From the IMG/VR virus record IMGVR_UViG_3300033145_002663, positions 28,470 through 92,469 of that record: DNA of 64,000 nt; one strand, written 5' to 3'. The position numbers and the translations under genes were made by a program. Positions 16,614 to 24,792 of the stretch are shown piece by piece (the stretch's first letter is position 1; the number at the start of each line of letters is the position of its first letter). Below the pieces are notes generated by a model. The model made no database searches. It had not been told where the DNA came from and saw nothing but the letters and a program-made list of their open reading frames with translations. The stretch is from a virus.

Positions 16614-16906
16614 TAATCCTCATCTCCCTCGTAGAGTTTGACCCATTCTTCAAATAACATAACTTGCCATTTAATCGATGGTATTCGTTTTTGCAGCAAC
16701 GCTTGAAATTCATAAGCCTCAAAGGTGGTGCAAAACATTCCATATGGTACATGTTTTTTGGGGTCATCAATAACGATATCGTAACTTCCAATATATTTAA
16801 GTAATTGATCAAGATCCTCAAGTACTGCTCCATAATACCCACATGCGCCGCATGCACCTTCGAGCATTGCCTTTTGTTGACACCGTGGACATTTATAGTG
16901 ATTCAT
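16613..16906 (-). CDS. Zinc-ribbon protein (97 aa)
   Basis: A 97-residue protein with YKCPRCQQKA at residues 4-13 and CGACGYYG near 19-26, a four-Cys zinc ribbon, followed by a 70-residue alpha/beta part without known motifs. It is translationally coupled to the second recombinase and may be its accessory, but only position suggests this. Confidence 0.6.
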   Translation of the reverse strand: MNHYKCPRCQQKAMLEGACGACGYYGAVLEDLDQLLKYIGSYDIVIDDPKKHVPYGMFCTTFEAYEFQALLQKRIPSIKWQVMLFEEWVKLYEGDED

Positions 16907-16972
16907 TTTACAATCCTCGCTTTAATAGTTACAAGCATTCATCCGCAATTTTACGGTATTCATTAAGTTCTT

Positions 16973-17404
16973 TTATTTTGCAAACATAAATCTATGTGGA
17001 ATCCTCGCTTTCTGCACCTTCCTCGGGGCCATACCCTTGAACACTCCACTTGGATCAATGCCTAATGCCTGCGTGAAATTCGCCAGCTTCAATGCACACA
17101 TCGGACATACGCTTGTGTCCGGGCCGTACTCATCGGCGTTCGGGTCAATGTCGCTGCAGAAATAACAGTCGCCGGCGGCTTCGTCGTAAATGTCCTGGAT
17201 CTTGTCAAAGATCTTCAACTCACCGGGATCCTCCTCGGTGTCCACCAGGCCCAGACCAACACGAACTTCGGTCATCACATACGTTAACAGGAATGTCATA
17301 GCCCTGTTGGCGATTTCAGGATCCAGGCTGTTGATGGCGTCAATGCCGTCGTCGTACCAGGTGTCTTTATCTTTTAGAATCTTTGTGAAATCAATGATTT
17401 TCAC
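16973..17404 (-). CDS. Hypothetical protein with Cys pairs (143 aa)
   Basis: A 143-residue acidic protein with a GTG start (GGAGGTATGGA upstream) that lies inside the 3' end of the gene before it. Residues about 80-104 hold CYFC and CPMC pairs, a likely zinc site. The N-terminal 70 residues are helical. No family is recognised. The 66 bases after it (16907-16972) hold no credible gene. Confidence 0.6.
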   Translation of the reverse strand: MKIIDFTKILKDKDTWYDDGIDAINSLDPEIANRAMTFLLTYVMTEVRVGLGLVDTEEDPGELKIFDKIQDIYDEAAGDCYFCSDIDPNADEYGPDTSVCPMCALKLANFTQALGIDPSGVFKGMAPRKVQKARIPHRFMFAK

Positions 17405-18041
17405 TCCATACCTCCTTTACATGTTTGATGCTCGGATAAAGTTTATGCGATGCTATCATATTGGCAATTTCAGGTTTGAATTTTGGTGGACAGTCCTCTT
17501 TACTCCACTTGTAAAACAAATCAAACTCGTCATTGAACTCTTTTATCTGACGATCCTTTTCCGCTATTTCTTTCTTGAATAATTCGTGCAGTTTTTTAAT
17601 TTCCGGTACTACCTGCCTGACAATCATATCTGAAAGATTAAGTTTTTTTGCTTCGTATTCATGACGGGAGGGCAGGGGCCACGAATAGGACAAGCAGTTT
17701 TTAAATGTAGTATTATTTAAAGTAATTTGTGAGTTGTCGTTGAACGTATATCTCTGCTTTAAAATATCCGCGATTTTATCAAATGCGTATTTACGATCTT
17801 GTTCGCTTAGGTCATAGTTAAATATACGGTTCCCATATTTCATAGTACCGTAACACCTGAAATTAATACCCTCACCAGTCATTTTAAAATCTTCGGATCT
17901 CACAATATTAACTAGTTCAAACTGATAAGGATCATCGCATATTACAACTGTATTAACATTCCCACCACGATGAAGACCTAACTGCTTGTTCAATAAAAGT
18001 TTAATATGGTGTATGTTTCTCAGTACATTTTCAGCTAACAT
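17391..18041 (-). CDS. Hypothetical protein (216 aa)
   Basis: A 216-residue protein. The first 120 residues look alpha/beta; residues about 135-180 are a charged helix (MIVRQVVPEIKKLHELFKKE) that may form a coiled coil. No catalytic motif is visible. It overlaps the next gene by 14 bases and lies in the leftward accessory operon. Function unknown. Confidence 0.6.
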   Translation of the reverse strand: MLAENVLRNIHHIKLLLNKQLGLHRGGNVNTVVICDDPYQFELVNIVRSEDFKMTGEGINFRCYGTMKYGNRIFNYDLSEQDRKYAFDKIADILKQRYTFNDNSQITLNNTTFKNCLSYSWPLPSRHEYEAKKLNLSDMIVRQVVPEIKKLHELFKKEIAEKDRQIKEFNDEFDLFYKWSKEDCPPKFKPEIANMIASHKLYPSIKHVKEVWSENH

Positions 18042-18084
18042 ATTCCCTCTATTTACACGGGTACCACCCGTATCGGTACCGCAT

Positions 18085-18264
18085 TCACCTTTTCATTTCA
18101 AACGTGTTCATCATCAGCGCGTCCGGGTTCCCACCTCTACCGTATACGCACTCCCACTTATCCCTTTCAAAATCCGCCGGGCCTTTTGTTGGATGGCACC
18201 ATTTGGTTTGAGCGCAACCATAAATACATAGAGCCATGATTAAAACTGCGATAACTGTTTTCAT
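18085..18264 (-). CDS. Small lipoprotein (59 aa)
   Basis: A 59-residue protein with a lipoprotein signal: basic start MKTV, hydrophobic core to residue 15, and a lipobox LCIYGCAQ with Cys17. GGAGGATAAAATT precedes the ATG at 18264. The mature part has two more Cys residues. It should be lipidated and anchored in the host envelope. Spanin outer subunits (Rz1) are similar in size, but no inner partner overlaps it, so a superinfection-exclusion or envelope role is equally likely. Confidence 0.7.
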   Translation of the reverse strand: MKTVIAVLIMALCIYGCAQTKWCHPTKGPADFERDKWECVYGRGGNPDALMMNTFEMKR

Positions 18265-18329
18265 AATTTTATCCTCCTTTTTAATTTTAGAGGATAGAAT
18301 TATACCTTCTTTTTGATTATTAATCAAGA

Positions 18330-18923
18330 TTAAAAAGCATAGCGCCCGGAGGGTTTACGGACCTTCCACATCCAGCTGGAATCATAAGCGGAGTTTCGAC
18401 CGAGCTTTAACAGTCCGGCTTTGTTTTTAATGACCAGCCCCTCAATTTCATTATCCTCGATAACGTCAAAGAACACCTTGCGAAAGTTGTCCGGGAACTC
18501 CTCGGGGATCCCCAGGGGATCACTGTTCACTTTGAACAGGTTCTCGATGATGGTTCTTCGGTACCAACGCGGTTTCCCAACCAGAAGTTTTCCCTGCCAC
18601 ACAAACACGTCGTAGATCATAACCTTATGTTTTATGCCCGGCACCTTATTATGGCGGAGGCCTCCGTCAAATAAACAGTACCCGTTAAGCTGAAGACGGC
18701 TTAACGCTTCCATCAGCTCATCGTTCGGGGTGTAGTTTAATTTTTCCTCGTGCCGGTTCCAGAACTCAAAATTGCCGTTGCAGTGCAGCTCTAAACGCTG
18801 CTCATTATATTTTCGTTCGGCAACGAAAGAGTTGTGATCAGAAAGCCTTTGAAACAGGGGTTGCTCTATGCTGAGCAGGCGGGGTTTCTCCGGGTAGAAA
18901 TATTTAAAAGCGGTGAGTTTCAT
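18330..18923 (-). CDS. Minimal ATP-dependent DNA ligase (adenylation domain)
   Basis: A 197-residue protein with nucleotidyltransferase motifs of ATP-dependent ligases: Lys38 in ERKYNEQR (motif I, usually KxDGxR), LFDGG at 84-88 (motif III), EGLVIK at 161-166 (motif IV) and WMWKVRK at 184-190 (motif V). No OB-fold domain follows, so it is far shorter than typical phage ligases. The substitution of the Asp-Gly by Asn-Glu in motif I is unusual. It may be a minimal DNA ligase needing a partner, or an RNA ligase. The ATG at 18923 overlaps the upstream TGA (ATGA), with AAGGAGG before it. Confidence 0.75.
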   Translation of the reverse strand: MKLTAFKYFYPEKPRLLSIEQPLFQRLSDHNSFVAERKYNEQRLELHCNGNFEFWNRHEEKLNYTPNDELMEALSRLQLNGYCLFDGGLRHNKVPGIKHKVMIYDVFVWQGKLLVGKPRWYRRTIIENLFKVNSDPLGIPEEFPDNFRKVFFDVIEDNEIEGLVIKNKAGLLKLGRNSAYDSSWMWKVRKPSGRYAF

Positions 18924-19261
18924 GCAGTAACCTCCTTCTTGAAATTCCGAGTACAATAATAAATTCCATTTTGGTACCTCATGGGCTTGCCGCAATATGG
19001 GCATAGTTTTTGCTTACATTGTTCACAAATTGTTTCATCTTCGCTTCCTTTCAATAAACTTTGCCAAAGATTTACCATATATTCTACAAGCTCTTTCAGT
19101 TCGGTTTGCGTTAATGACTGAACACTGCAGAACTCTCCGTCATACCCGTAATCAATAACTCCAACCTCAACACCATCTTCGGATAACCCTAAAATTCCAG
19201 AAGGAGCATCTATTTTTTTGCCAGTAGAGAAAACAAACGTATTGTTATGAACAAGCTTCAT
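18920..19261 (-). CDS. Hypothetical protein with zinc ribbon (113 aa)
   Basis: A 113-residue protein. The first 75 residues are alpha/beta and unassigned. The C-terminus carries CEQCKQKLCPYCGK near residues 83-96 and a further Cys, a zinc ribbon. The ATG at 19261 has AGGAGG upstream and lies inside the end of the previous gene; its stop overlaps the ligase start, so the two are probably made together. Confidence 0.6.
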   Translation of the reverse strand: MKLVHNNTFVFSTGKKIDAPSGILGLSEDGVEVGVIDYGYDGEFCSVQSLTQTELKELVEYMVNLWQSLLKGSEDETICEQCKQKLCPYCGKPMRYQNGIYYCTRNFKKEVTA

Positions 19262-19487
19262 GCCTGATTGCCTCCTCGATTTCGTCTTTGTATAATAATT
19301 CAAAAGAACTCCACAGCAAGTACGGAACCTGCTCGTACGTTCTTTCATTCACCACGTCTATAATTTCCCAGCTGAGCGATTCACCCGGACAGTGGAAGCT
19401 TGCCGGTTCGCCCTTGTGGGCATGAATAAACAGGGTGTAGGATTTTCCATTGACTGATATCGTTAATTTTAATTTTAGGGGGGTCAT
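19245..19487 (-). CDS. Hypothetical protein (80 aa)
   Basis: An 80-residue protein with a beta-hairpin-like start (LKLTISVNGKSYTLFIHAH) and a helical acidic C-terminus. It overlaps both neighbours by a few bases, as expected in this compact operon. No family is recognised. Confidence 0.55.
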   Translation of the reverse strand: MTPLKLKLTISVNGKSYTLFIHAHKGEPASFHCPGESLSWEIIDVVNERTYEQVPYLLWSSFELLYKDEIEEAIRHEACS

Positions 19488-19723
19488 TTCAATTTCTCAC
19501 CTCTCTTAATCAACTCGGGCCGCCACAATGATTTTGTTTCTTCACTGCAATGAGCCATGGCATCCTCCCATGTCGGCCATCGCCCATGTTTATTATAAAA
19601 ACTATACTGGTAGCACAGGCTATTTCTATCATGCGGGGCATCGATAGGATGATCAACCGCACATTCCTGACATACCCCCGGCCTGGGTGGCAACATAGTA
19701 AGTGGGCTTAAGTGTGATTTCAT
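19484..19723 (-). CDS. Conserved phage zinc-binding protein (79 aa)
   Basis: A 79-residue protein of a type I recognise from other phage genomes: PPRPGVCQECAVDH near residues 12-25, then a WPTWEDAMAHC block. The Cys/His pattern should bind zinc. The ATG at 19723 shares a base with the upstream TAA (TAATG), with GGAGGGATA before it. The role of this family is not known to me. Confidence 0.7.
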   Translation of the reverse strand: MKSHLSPLTMLPPRPGVCQECAVDHPIDAPHDRNSLCYQYSFYNKHGRWPTWEDAMAHCSEETKSLWRPELIKRGEKLK

Positions 19724-19914
19724 TATCCCTCCAACTTTTTTAAGAACCACGACGCCTTAACATCCAGCGTAAACTCCTCGTTATAATAATAAAACTGCGA
19801 ATCATCCCAATCAATCAGCACGGACTTGGGGATGAACACCATGCGCTTTTTGTACCGGACGCGGATAGCCTTTCCGGAGAAAGACTCCCGCATCCATTTA
19901 ACTTGGATTTTCAT
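19723..19914 (-). CDS. Hypothetical protein (63 aa)
   Basis: A 63-residue basic protein, strand-rich, with an aromatic FYYYNEEF patch. It overlaps the upstream gene by four bases and the downstream gene by one base. Function unknown. Confidence 0.5.
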   Translation of the reverse strand: MKIQVKWMRESFSGKAIRVRYKKRMVFIPKSVLIDWDDSQFYYYNEEFTLDVKASWFLKKLEG

Positions 19915-20159
19915 TTAGCCAAATTCACTCTCTGCCCCTTGTTATTTCTTGCCACAAGGTCGGCTGCCGGTGGAAAATCTATGCTTTTATCGTCCACGTT
20001 GATTGTTCCGTAGCTGGCTACGTCAAAACGATTGTATGATACCACCTCGGTAACCCGGGACGGCGACTGAAGCTCAACGGCCAGCTTTTCAAATGCCACC
20101 CGAAGATTACAGAGAACAATTGTTATTATGATCAGGGCTATGAGTATTAAAACTCTCAT
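19911..20159 (-). CDS. Small membrane-anchored protein (82 aa)
   Basis: An 82-residue protein whose first 18 residues (VLILIALIIITIVLC) form one membrane span or uncleaved signal anchor. The remainder is soluble and probably outside the cytoplasm, with a polar tail. It overlaps the RNase H gene by four bases. Function unknown; it is one of several envelope-directed proteins in the window. Confidence 0.55.
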   Translation of the reverse strand: MRVLILIALIIITIVLCNLRVAFEKLAVELQSPSRVTEVVSYNRFDVASYGTINVDDKSIDFPPAADLVARNNKGQRVNLAK

Positions 20160-20596
20160 TGCTTCAACGCCTCCTTTCTTGCGAGATAATCCGCCCGCTC
20201 ATTAAGCTTATTGCCAGCATGACCGGGCACCCAGTGAATACTAAACTGATATTTGGCGTACAGCTTTAGCAGTTTCAACCACAGATCTTTGTTCTTAACT
20301 GCCTGGCCGCTGGCTGTTCTCCATCCGTTCGCCTGCCACCTGGCCAGCCAGCCTTTGGTGAAAGCGTGTTGAACGTACTTGCTGTCGGTGTATATGCTAA
20401 CACCAAAAACCGGGAAACTGATGGCCTGCAGGCCGGCAATCACGCCCATCAGCTCCATACGGTTGTTCGTTGTTCTGGACTCACCGCCCTTAACCTCTCG
20501 ATCCCTGCCGCCGTAACTTAAGATCGCGGCGTATCCTCCCCTGCCTCCCGGGTTGCGGAGGCAGGAACCGTCGGTGTAGATTGTGACATTTTTCAT
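20156..20596 (-). CDS. rnhA: Ribonuclease HI
   Basis: A 146-residue RNase HI with all four catalytic acids: Asp9 (TDGSC), Glu48 (RMELMG), Asp71 (TDSKYV) and Asp136 (NERAD), plus the basic-protrusion WQANGWRTASG block. It degrades RNA in RNA-DNA hybrids, here probably removing primers. The ATG at 20596 follows GAAAGGAAACC; the frame to 20662 adds 22 basic residues without a ribosome site. Length is close to the bacterial enzyme. Confidence 0.92.
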   Translation of the reverse strand: MKNVTIYTDGSCLRNPGGRGGYAAILSYGGRDREVKGGESRTTNNRMELMGVIAGLQAISFPVFGVSIYTDSKYVQHAFTKGWLARWQANGWRTASGQAVKNKDLWLKLLKLYAKYQFSIHWVPGHAGNKLNERADYLARKEALKQ

Positions 20597-20711
20597 GGTT
20601 TCCTTTCTTCGAGCAAGTCGAATAACCTTAATTTCCGCCATTCTCAAGCGAGCCTTTTTCATTTCTAATCCTTAATCTGTACTCCCATGATGCAAAATAA
20701 ATCCATGCTCG

Positions 20712-21335
20712 TTACCCCCTTAGGCTCGGTGTGTACGGCCGGCAGAACGTGCGCAGCGCGGCCAGGTTATCTTCGTCCACGGCCCGATACAATTTGCGAT
20801 CAAACTCGTTACACACCTTCAGGTTGGTGGTGGTGTCAAAGAATACGGTGAACCGATCGCCCATGCATTCCATGAGCTCCGCCTGCAGATCATCGTCCTC
20901 AAATACTTCTGCTTTGAGCTTGACTGAAAACTTCTGGTCGATCAGGTCCGGGTACTTATCTCCCAGAATTTCCTCGATCTCACAACCATCCTCGGCATTG
21001 ACAGAAAAGCGGTTGCTGCTGACAAATTTCACTTGACTATCATTCATGCCTGGGATACTGTAACTATGCCGGAAGTTGCTGTTATAACCATCCTTGTCTT
21101 GGCGGACGCGGGTAAATTCTATAATGGTGCCTCCGGCATCTTTCTTTTCGGCGGTAGCTTCTTTTAATGCCTTATCCGCCGCCAGGTAGCGATCCACCTC
21201 CTCCCTGATATGATCCGGCGCGTCGATCACCGGGATCTTGAACTTGGACGACTTCTTCTTCTTGGTCGTTGCCGTCTGTTTCAGCATGTCTCCAAATCCT
21301 ACTGCGGGTTTAATCTTCCTTGCTGCTTGTGCCAT
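20712..21335 (-). CDS. Conserved phage protein (207 aa)
   Basis: A 207-residue protein with a basic, disordered start (TTKKKKSSKF), a helical middle (residues 35-70), and a strand-rich C-terminal half. Related unassigned proteins occur in phage DNA-metabolism modules. GGAGGAAACCGC precedes its ATG. Location next to RNase HI suggests a DNA role, unproven. Confidence 0.55.
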   Translation of the reverse strand: MAQAARKIKPAVGFGDMLKQTATTKKKKSSKFKIPVIDAPDHIREEVDRYLAADKALKEATAEKKDAGGTIIEFTRVRQDKDGYNSNFRHSYSIPGMNDSQVKFVSSNRFSVNAEDGCEIEEILGDKYPDLIDQKFSVKLKAEVFEDDDLQAELMECMGDRFTVFFDTTTNLKVCNEFDRKLYRAVDEDNLAALRTFCRPYTPSLRG

Positions 21336-21499
21336 GCGGTTTCCTCCTTTGGTTAATAAATCTATTCAGTGCTTCTAAAACACTGGGTTCCAAATAAACT
21401 TTGTCGGTCGGATTGAGATGATCATTTGCCAAAAGCCAGACGCCAAATCCATCGAACTTTGCGTAAACGCCATCACCGAGATACTCATAAATATGTCAT
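21310..21499 (-). pseudogene. Small conserved phage protein, frame broken near its start
   Basis: The ATG at 21499 has a strong site (CAGGGAGGT) but its frame stops after four codons. The next frame gives an open, protein-like product (YEYLGDGVYAKFDGFGVW, then LNPTDKVYLEPSVLEAL) ending at 21310, with no start codon of its own. Deleting one T in the ATATTTATG stretch restores one continuous ~62-residue protein, of a sort I recall in other phages. So this is either a single-base insertion, a sequencing error, or programmed slippage. Confidence 0.55.
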
Positions 21500-21508
21500 A
21501 CCTCCCTG

Positions 21509-21589
21509 TTAAAGACTCGAAAGTCCTTTACCAAAAAACTCCCACAATTGCCTTCTTCCACGCCATGTAATCCGTTTTTTCTCGGTCAT
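21509..21589 (-). CDS. Small basic peptide (26 aa)
   Basis: A 26-residue basic frame (starts MTEKKRITWRGRRQ) whose ATG shares a base with the stop of the methyltransferase gene (TAATG) and whose stop precedes the ribosome site of the next gene. The exact fit suggests it is translated; function unknown. Confidence 0.4.
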   Translation of the reverse strand: MTEKKRITWRGRRQLWEFFGKGLSSL

Positions 21590-23229
21590 TAACCCAAGGT
21601 CAACGAGCAACATAAATGCCGTATATCCGGTGCTAAATTCACCTCATGAGTCAATTTGATTTGTGTTGACCTATCCGCAAATACAGGTTGATTTAAGTTC
21701 TGGCTGTATGATTCCCAGCCCTCGAAGCTGTCAACGATATTCTGTTCTTCATTATTCATGTTCTGATATGATTTATTGCCGTAATCATGGGGCAACCAGT
21801 TCTTACCCAGACATGCCGCCATGTTAAACCGTCTGAGGATATCCTCATCCCTGAAAGTTAAATGAATCGTGCCCTTTTTATAGCAGTTCATTTTAAAGTA
21901 GGTACTATGAATACCTCTTGACTCGCCTCTATCGAAAGCACGCGTTATTGCGCTTGTTATTGTTTGATAATGAGCGCATCCGTCAAAGTAATTCATAACG
22001 ATATCAATGTCTCTTAGTTCTCTTGCGGCATCGTAGTGCAATTTCCATCGTCCATCAAACCAATCATTAAACGGGCCGCTTCCATATCCGCCATACATTG
22101 GAATGATAACCTTCTTACCCACTTTAAAAGCGTTATTGGTTTTCCAACCACTAAAATAATGAATGTTATCTTCATACAGACCACCGCTATAGCAATTCTT
22201 GATAGTAAACTTATCAAAAATTTCCAGCACGGCCCTGGTGAGTGCGTCCGTATATCCACCGATTAAATTAAGAACAAACTGCCTGATATTATGCTCGGTG
22301 AAATCCATATCACATCGCTCATTCAGCGCGTGCTCGAACTCCGACTGTCGCTTGGCGGTCATGCGGCTGTTGACTTCTTTCAGGTCAAGCGTTTTTCGCC
22401 AGAACGTTTTTCGAACGGCGATCACCAGGACATTGACCTCGTTCTGCATTTGTGTGGTAAGATCTTCGTCCCTGCAATACTTATCCGGTTCCTTGTTTAA
22501 TCCAATAAAGACACCGACCTTTTTGTAATTCTTATAATAATCCGTGATGGTTTGAATGCCAATATTTACGATCTGATTGTACTCAGCCACCAGCTCCTGG
22601 ATGGTTCGACGGTTGGACACTTCGTGGTTGGTTTCAATTCCAGGCTTTAATTCACCGGCGGTATCACTGACATCTTTGAAAAGATCTTCCTCAACATTAC
22701 GCGTGACAATGATATTCACCAGGGCAACTTCGACCTTGGTTTTTCGTTCCGCGAACTCAAAACCGTTTTGGATATATTCAATCTCGGCGTTGAGTTCGTC
22801 CAGCTTCTTAACCAGCTCCTTGCGGGTGTTGCTGTACGGATTGCACAAAGTTTCGGCATTGAGCAGGAATATGATCTGCCCTCTGTACATAATATCGATT
22901 GCTTTGAGCAGATGCTTATCCCCCTCATCAAACGGCGGGTTCGCAATAATTAAATCGAACTTATCCGGTCCGGCGTAAGTGAGAAAGTTACTATCAATGA
23001 CTTTAATACCCTTGCCTCTGAGTGTTGCCTGAAATTCCTCATCAATCTCTATGGCCGATATGTTGCTGAAATTTCGACTATGGCTATATCGGCTACGCTC
23101 CTTGAGAAATTCGATAATACCCCCCCTACCCGCCGAAGGATCCAATACGTTGACAAATGAACCTTTCTGAACCTTGTCAAGCATCTTTCTTATCAGACGC
23201 TTCGGGGTAGGATAATCATTTTTTAACAT
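21589..23229 (-). CDS. N6-adenine DNA methyltransferase with DUF4942
   Basis: A 546-residue protein. Residues 1-190 form a SAM-dependent methyltransferase with a VLDPSAGRGG motif I (28-37) and NPPF catalytic motif IV (97-100), typical of N6-adenine enzymes. Residues about 200-460 match DUF4942, including an FTEHNIRQFVLNLIGGY block and a HYFSGWKTNNAFKVGKK block. The fusion is known from phages and mobile elements. It probably modifies phage DNA against restriction or regulates it. No restriction partner is visible. Confidence 0.85.
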   Translation of the reverse strand: MLKNDYPTPKRLIRKMLDKVQKGSFVNVLDPSAGRGGIIEFLKERSRYSHSRNFSNISAIEIDEEFQATLRGKGIKVIDSNFLTYAGPDKFDLIIANPPFDEGDKHLLKAIDIMYRGQIIFLLNAETLCNPYSNTRKELVKKLDELNAEIEYIQNGFEFAERKTKVEVALVNIIVTRNVEEDLFKDVSDTAGELKPGIETNHEVSNRRTIQELVAEYNQIVNIGIQTITDYYKNYKKVGVFIGLNKEPDKYCRDEDLTTQMQNEVNVLVIAVRKTFWRKTLDLKEVNSRMTAKRQSEFEHALNERCDMDFTEHNIRQFVLNLIGGYTDALTRAVLEIFDKFTIKNCYSGGLYEDNIHYFSGWKTNNAFKVGKKVIIPMYGGYGSGPFNDWFDGRWKLHYDAARELRDIDIVMNYFDGCAHYQTITSAITRAFDRGESRGIHSTYFKMNCYKKGTIHLTFRDEDILRRFNMAACLGKNWLPHDYGNKSYQNMNNEEQNIVDSFEGWESYSQNLNQPVFADRSTQIKLTHEVNLAPDIRHLCCSLTLG

Positions 23230-23239
23230 TTATCCCTCC

Positions 23240-23494
23240 TTAAATCATCGGTTGATTCCGTTCGGACAGCGGACGACCCACCTCTGGAACTTCCTCAAAA
23301 TATAATTTCATATCCTTATCCAAATCCATTCCGTGAGGCGGTTCTCCATCATCATCGATCAAATAAACATCTGTCCATTGATCCCCTTTATAGTCGTGGC
23401 GACATCGATCAACCTCTTCGTAAATCTTACCTGACGTAAAGACTATCCTGTTATCTTGAATCATCCTAAAGTCTTTCTTGCACAGCCATTTCAT
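23240..23494 (-). CDS. MKWLCKKDF-family small protein, copy 1 (84 aa)
   Basis: An 84-residue protein nearly colinear with the 64-residue product at 24597-24791: both start MKWLCKKDF and share IVFTSGKIYEEV-like and YLIDDDGE / GMDL blocks. This copy has a longer tail. Its ATG overlaps the preceding TGA. The strand pattern suggests a small beta barrel. Function unknown. Confidence 0.65.
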   Translation of the reverse strand: MKWLCKKDFRMIQDNRIVFTSGKIYEEVDRCRHDYKGDQWTDVYLIDDDGEPPHGMDLDKDMKLYFEEVPEVGRPLSERNQPMI

Positions 23495-23907
23495 CCTTCC
23501 TCCCCCAACAATGTTTTAGCTACATAGAGCCGTTCCAGTTTCTCGGCAATACCGGACAAATCCTCGTCGTCGGAGCATACCCGCTTTAATTCTTTGATAA
23601 GGTTACGGGTCACTGCACCGCGCATCACGTGCAACTCTTGATAAACCCTGCCAACTTCCCGACGTAAGTACTCATGTTGACTAGCGTTAAGCTGTTTTAA
23701 ATCATTATTTAAATCTTTATACTGTAAATAATATCGATGCATGGGAACTTGATGAATATGTTTTCCATCCTGACCACGTCGTCTAAAGCGGTATGTTTTA
23801 CTTAAAAATTTCTTGGCAAGGGATCGAAATAAATCTCCCTCCTTAGTGTTTGGGACTTTAAAAATATATCCCGGATTGTCCTTCATATATTTTTCAAGTT
23901 TCTTCAA
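23491..23907 (-). CDS. Hypothetical protein, paralogue of the 5.6-6.0 kb gene
   Basis: A 138-residue protein with a TTG start after AAGGAGG; an ATG at residue 8 is the alternative. PGYIFKVPN near residue 13, YRFRRRG near 38, VTRNLIKELKRVCSDDE near 99 and LGEEG at the end match the gene at 5642-6022. The copy here has an extra ~30-residue charged insertion in the middle. Function unknown. Confidence 0.65.
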   Translation of the reverse strand: MKKLEKYMKDNPGYIFKVPNTKEGDLFRSLAKKFLSKTYRFRRRGQDGKHIHQVPMHRYYLQYKDLNNDLKQLNASQHEYLRREVGRVYQELHVMRGAVTRNLIKELKRVCSDDEDLSGIAEKLERLYVAKTLLGEEG

Positions 23908-23916
23908 AGCTCCTCC

Positions 23917-24597
23917 TTACGCCGGCAACGGCGCACGATCGTCCGGGTTCGCCTGCGTTCCCAGCATAATATCGTCGCTGATCTTGCCTAATATTTCCTC
24001 GATGTACTCATCCTCATCCGGGTGCGCGGCCTTCATGAAGTTTAAAGCGATGTCCTTTTCTCCCTCGGCCAGTTGCAGGTAGCGGGCGTATTGCTTTTTG
24101 TACCGATTGATTTTCTCAACCTCATCAAATGCCAAACCTACAGCAACACTAACTTTATCAATAACACTTTTACGCTCTTTGATGATGCCATCATATTCTT
24201 TCTTCGCCAAATTATAACGAGTTTCAATTTCTTTAGCAGCCTTCTCTTGAGCCTTATGCTTTTCTCGATGCTCTGACGAGAAAGCCTTTTGCGGCTTAAA
24301 AGAAACAGATTCTTCATTCAATACATAACCATCTGTTGACCAATCTCGTCGCATACGTGTCATGCCATTAAGAAGATTAACAATTTCTTGAGCATCTTCT
24401 TTGCGCTCAAGCAATACATCATCAATATTGAAAAGGTTTAAATCTTCCTGCGGCTTGTTTACTTCCGGTTTGACTGGCGACGACTCCGGCAGTAGCGGTA
24501 TGCCTTCAAAGCAACACTCCAGGTCGATTAAACGCTCAATTCCATCCTGATTTAAATCTCTAAGCTCTTCGTTGGTGTAGTCTGTGAGTCTTTTCAT
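23917..24597 (-). CDS. Hypothetical coiled-coil protein (226 aa)
   Basis: A 226-residue acidic protein with a long helical stretch (about residues 105-170, AQEKAAKEIETRYNLAKKEY and following) that should form a coiled coil. It lies between the two MKWLCKKDF paralogues; its ATG shares a base with the upstream stop (TAATG). Function unknown. Confidence 0.55.
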   Translation of the reverse strand: MKRLTDYTNEELRDLNQDGIERLIDLECCFEGIPLLPESSPVKPEVNKPQEDLNLFNIDDVLLERKEDAQEIVNLLNGMTRMRRDWSTDGYVLNEESVSFKPQKAFSSEHREKHKAQEKAAKEIETRYNLAKKEYDGIIKERKSVIDKVSVAVGLAFDEVEKINRYKKQYARYLQLAEGEKDIALNFMKAAHPDEDEYIEEILGKISDDIMLGTQANPDDRAPLPA

Positions 24598-24791
24598 TAT
24601 TCCTCCTTAAAATAATTTAACATGTCTTCTATTAAATCCATTCCATGACGTTCACCCTCATCATCAATCAGAAAAATATCAACCCATTTGTCATGCTTAA
24701 TACGAGAAACTTCCTCGTAAGTTTTACCTGCTGTAAATACCACCCGATTATCATGATTCATTTTAAAGTCTTTTTTACATAACCATTTCAT
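24597..24791 (-). CDS. MKWLCKKDF-family small protein, copy 2 (64 aa)
   Basis: A 64-residue paralogue of the gene at 23240-23494, without the C-terminal extension. It starts one base after the stop of the VWA gene. The pair flanks two other small genes, which suggests a local segmental duplication followed by divergence. Confidence 0.65.
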   Translation of the reverse strand: MKWLCKKDFKMNHDNRVVFTAGKTYEEVSRIKHDKWVDIFLIDDEGERHGMDLIEDMLNYFKEE

Positions 24792-24792
24792 C

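Noticed and set aside
22577-22978. 133-codon plus-strand frame opposite the methyltransferase
   Set aside because: Antisense to a gene with DPSAGRGG and NPPF motifs and with no ribosome site.
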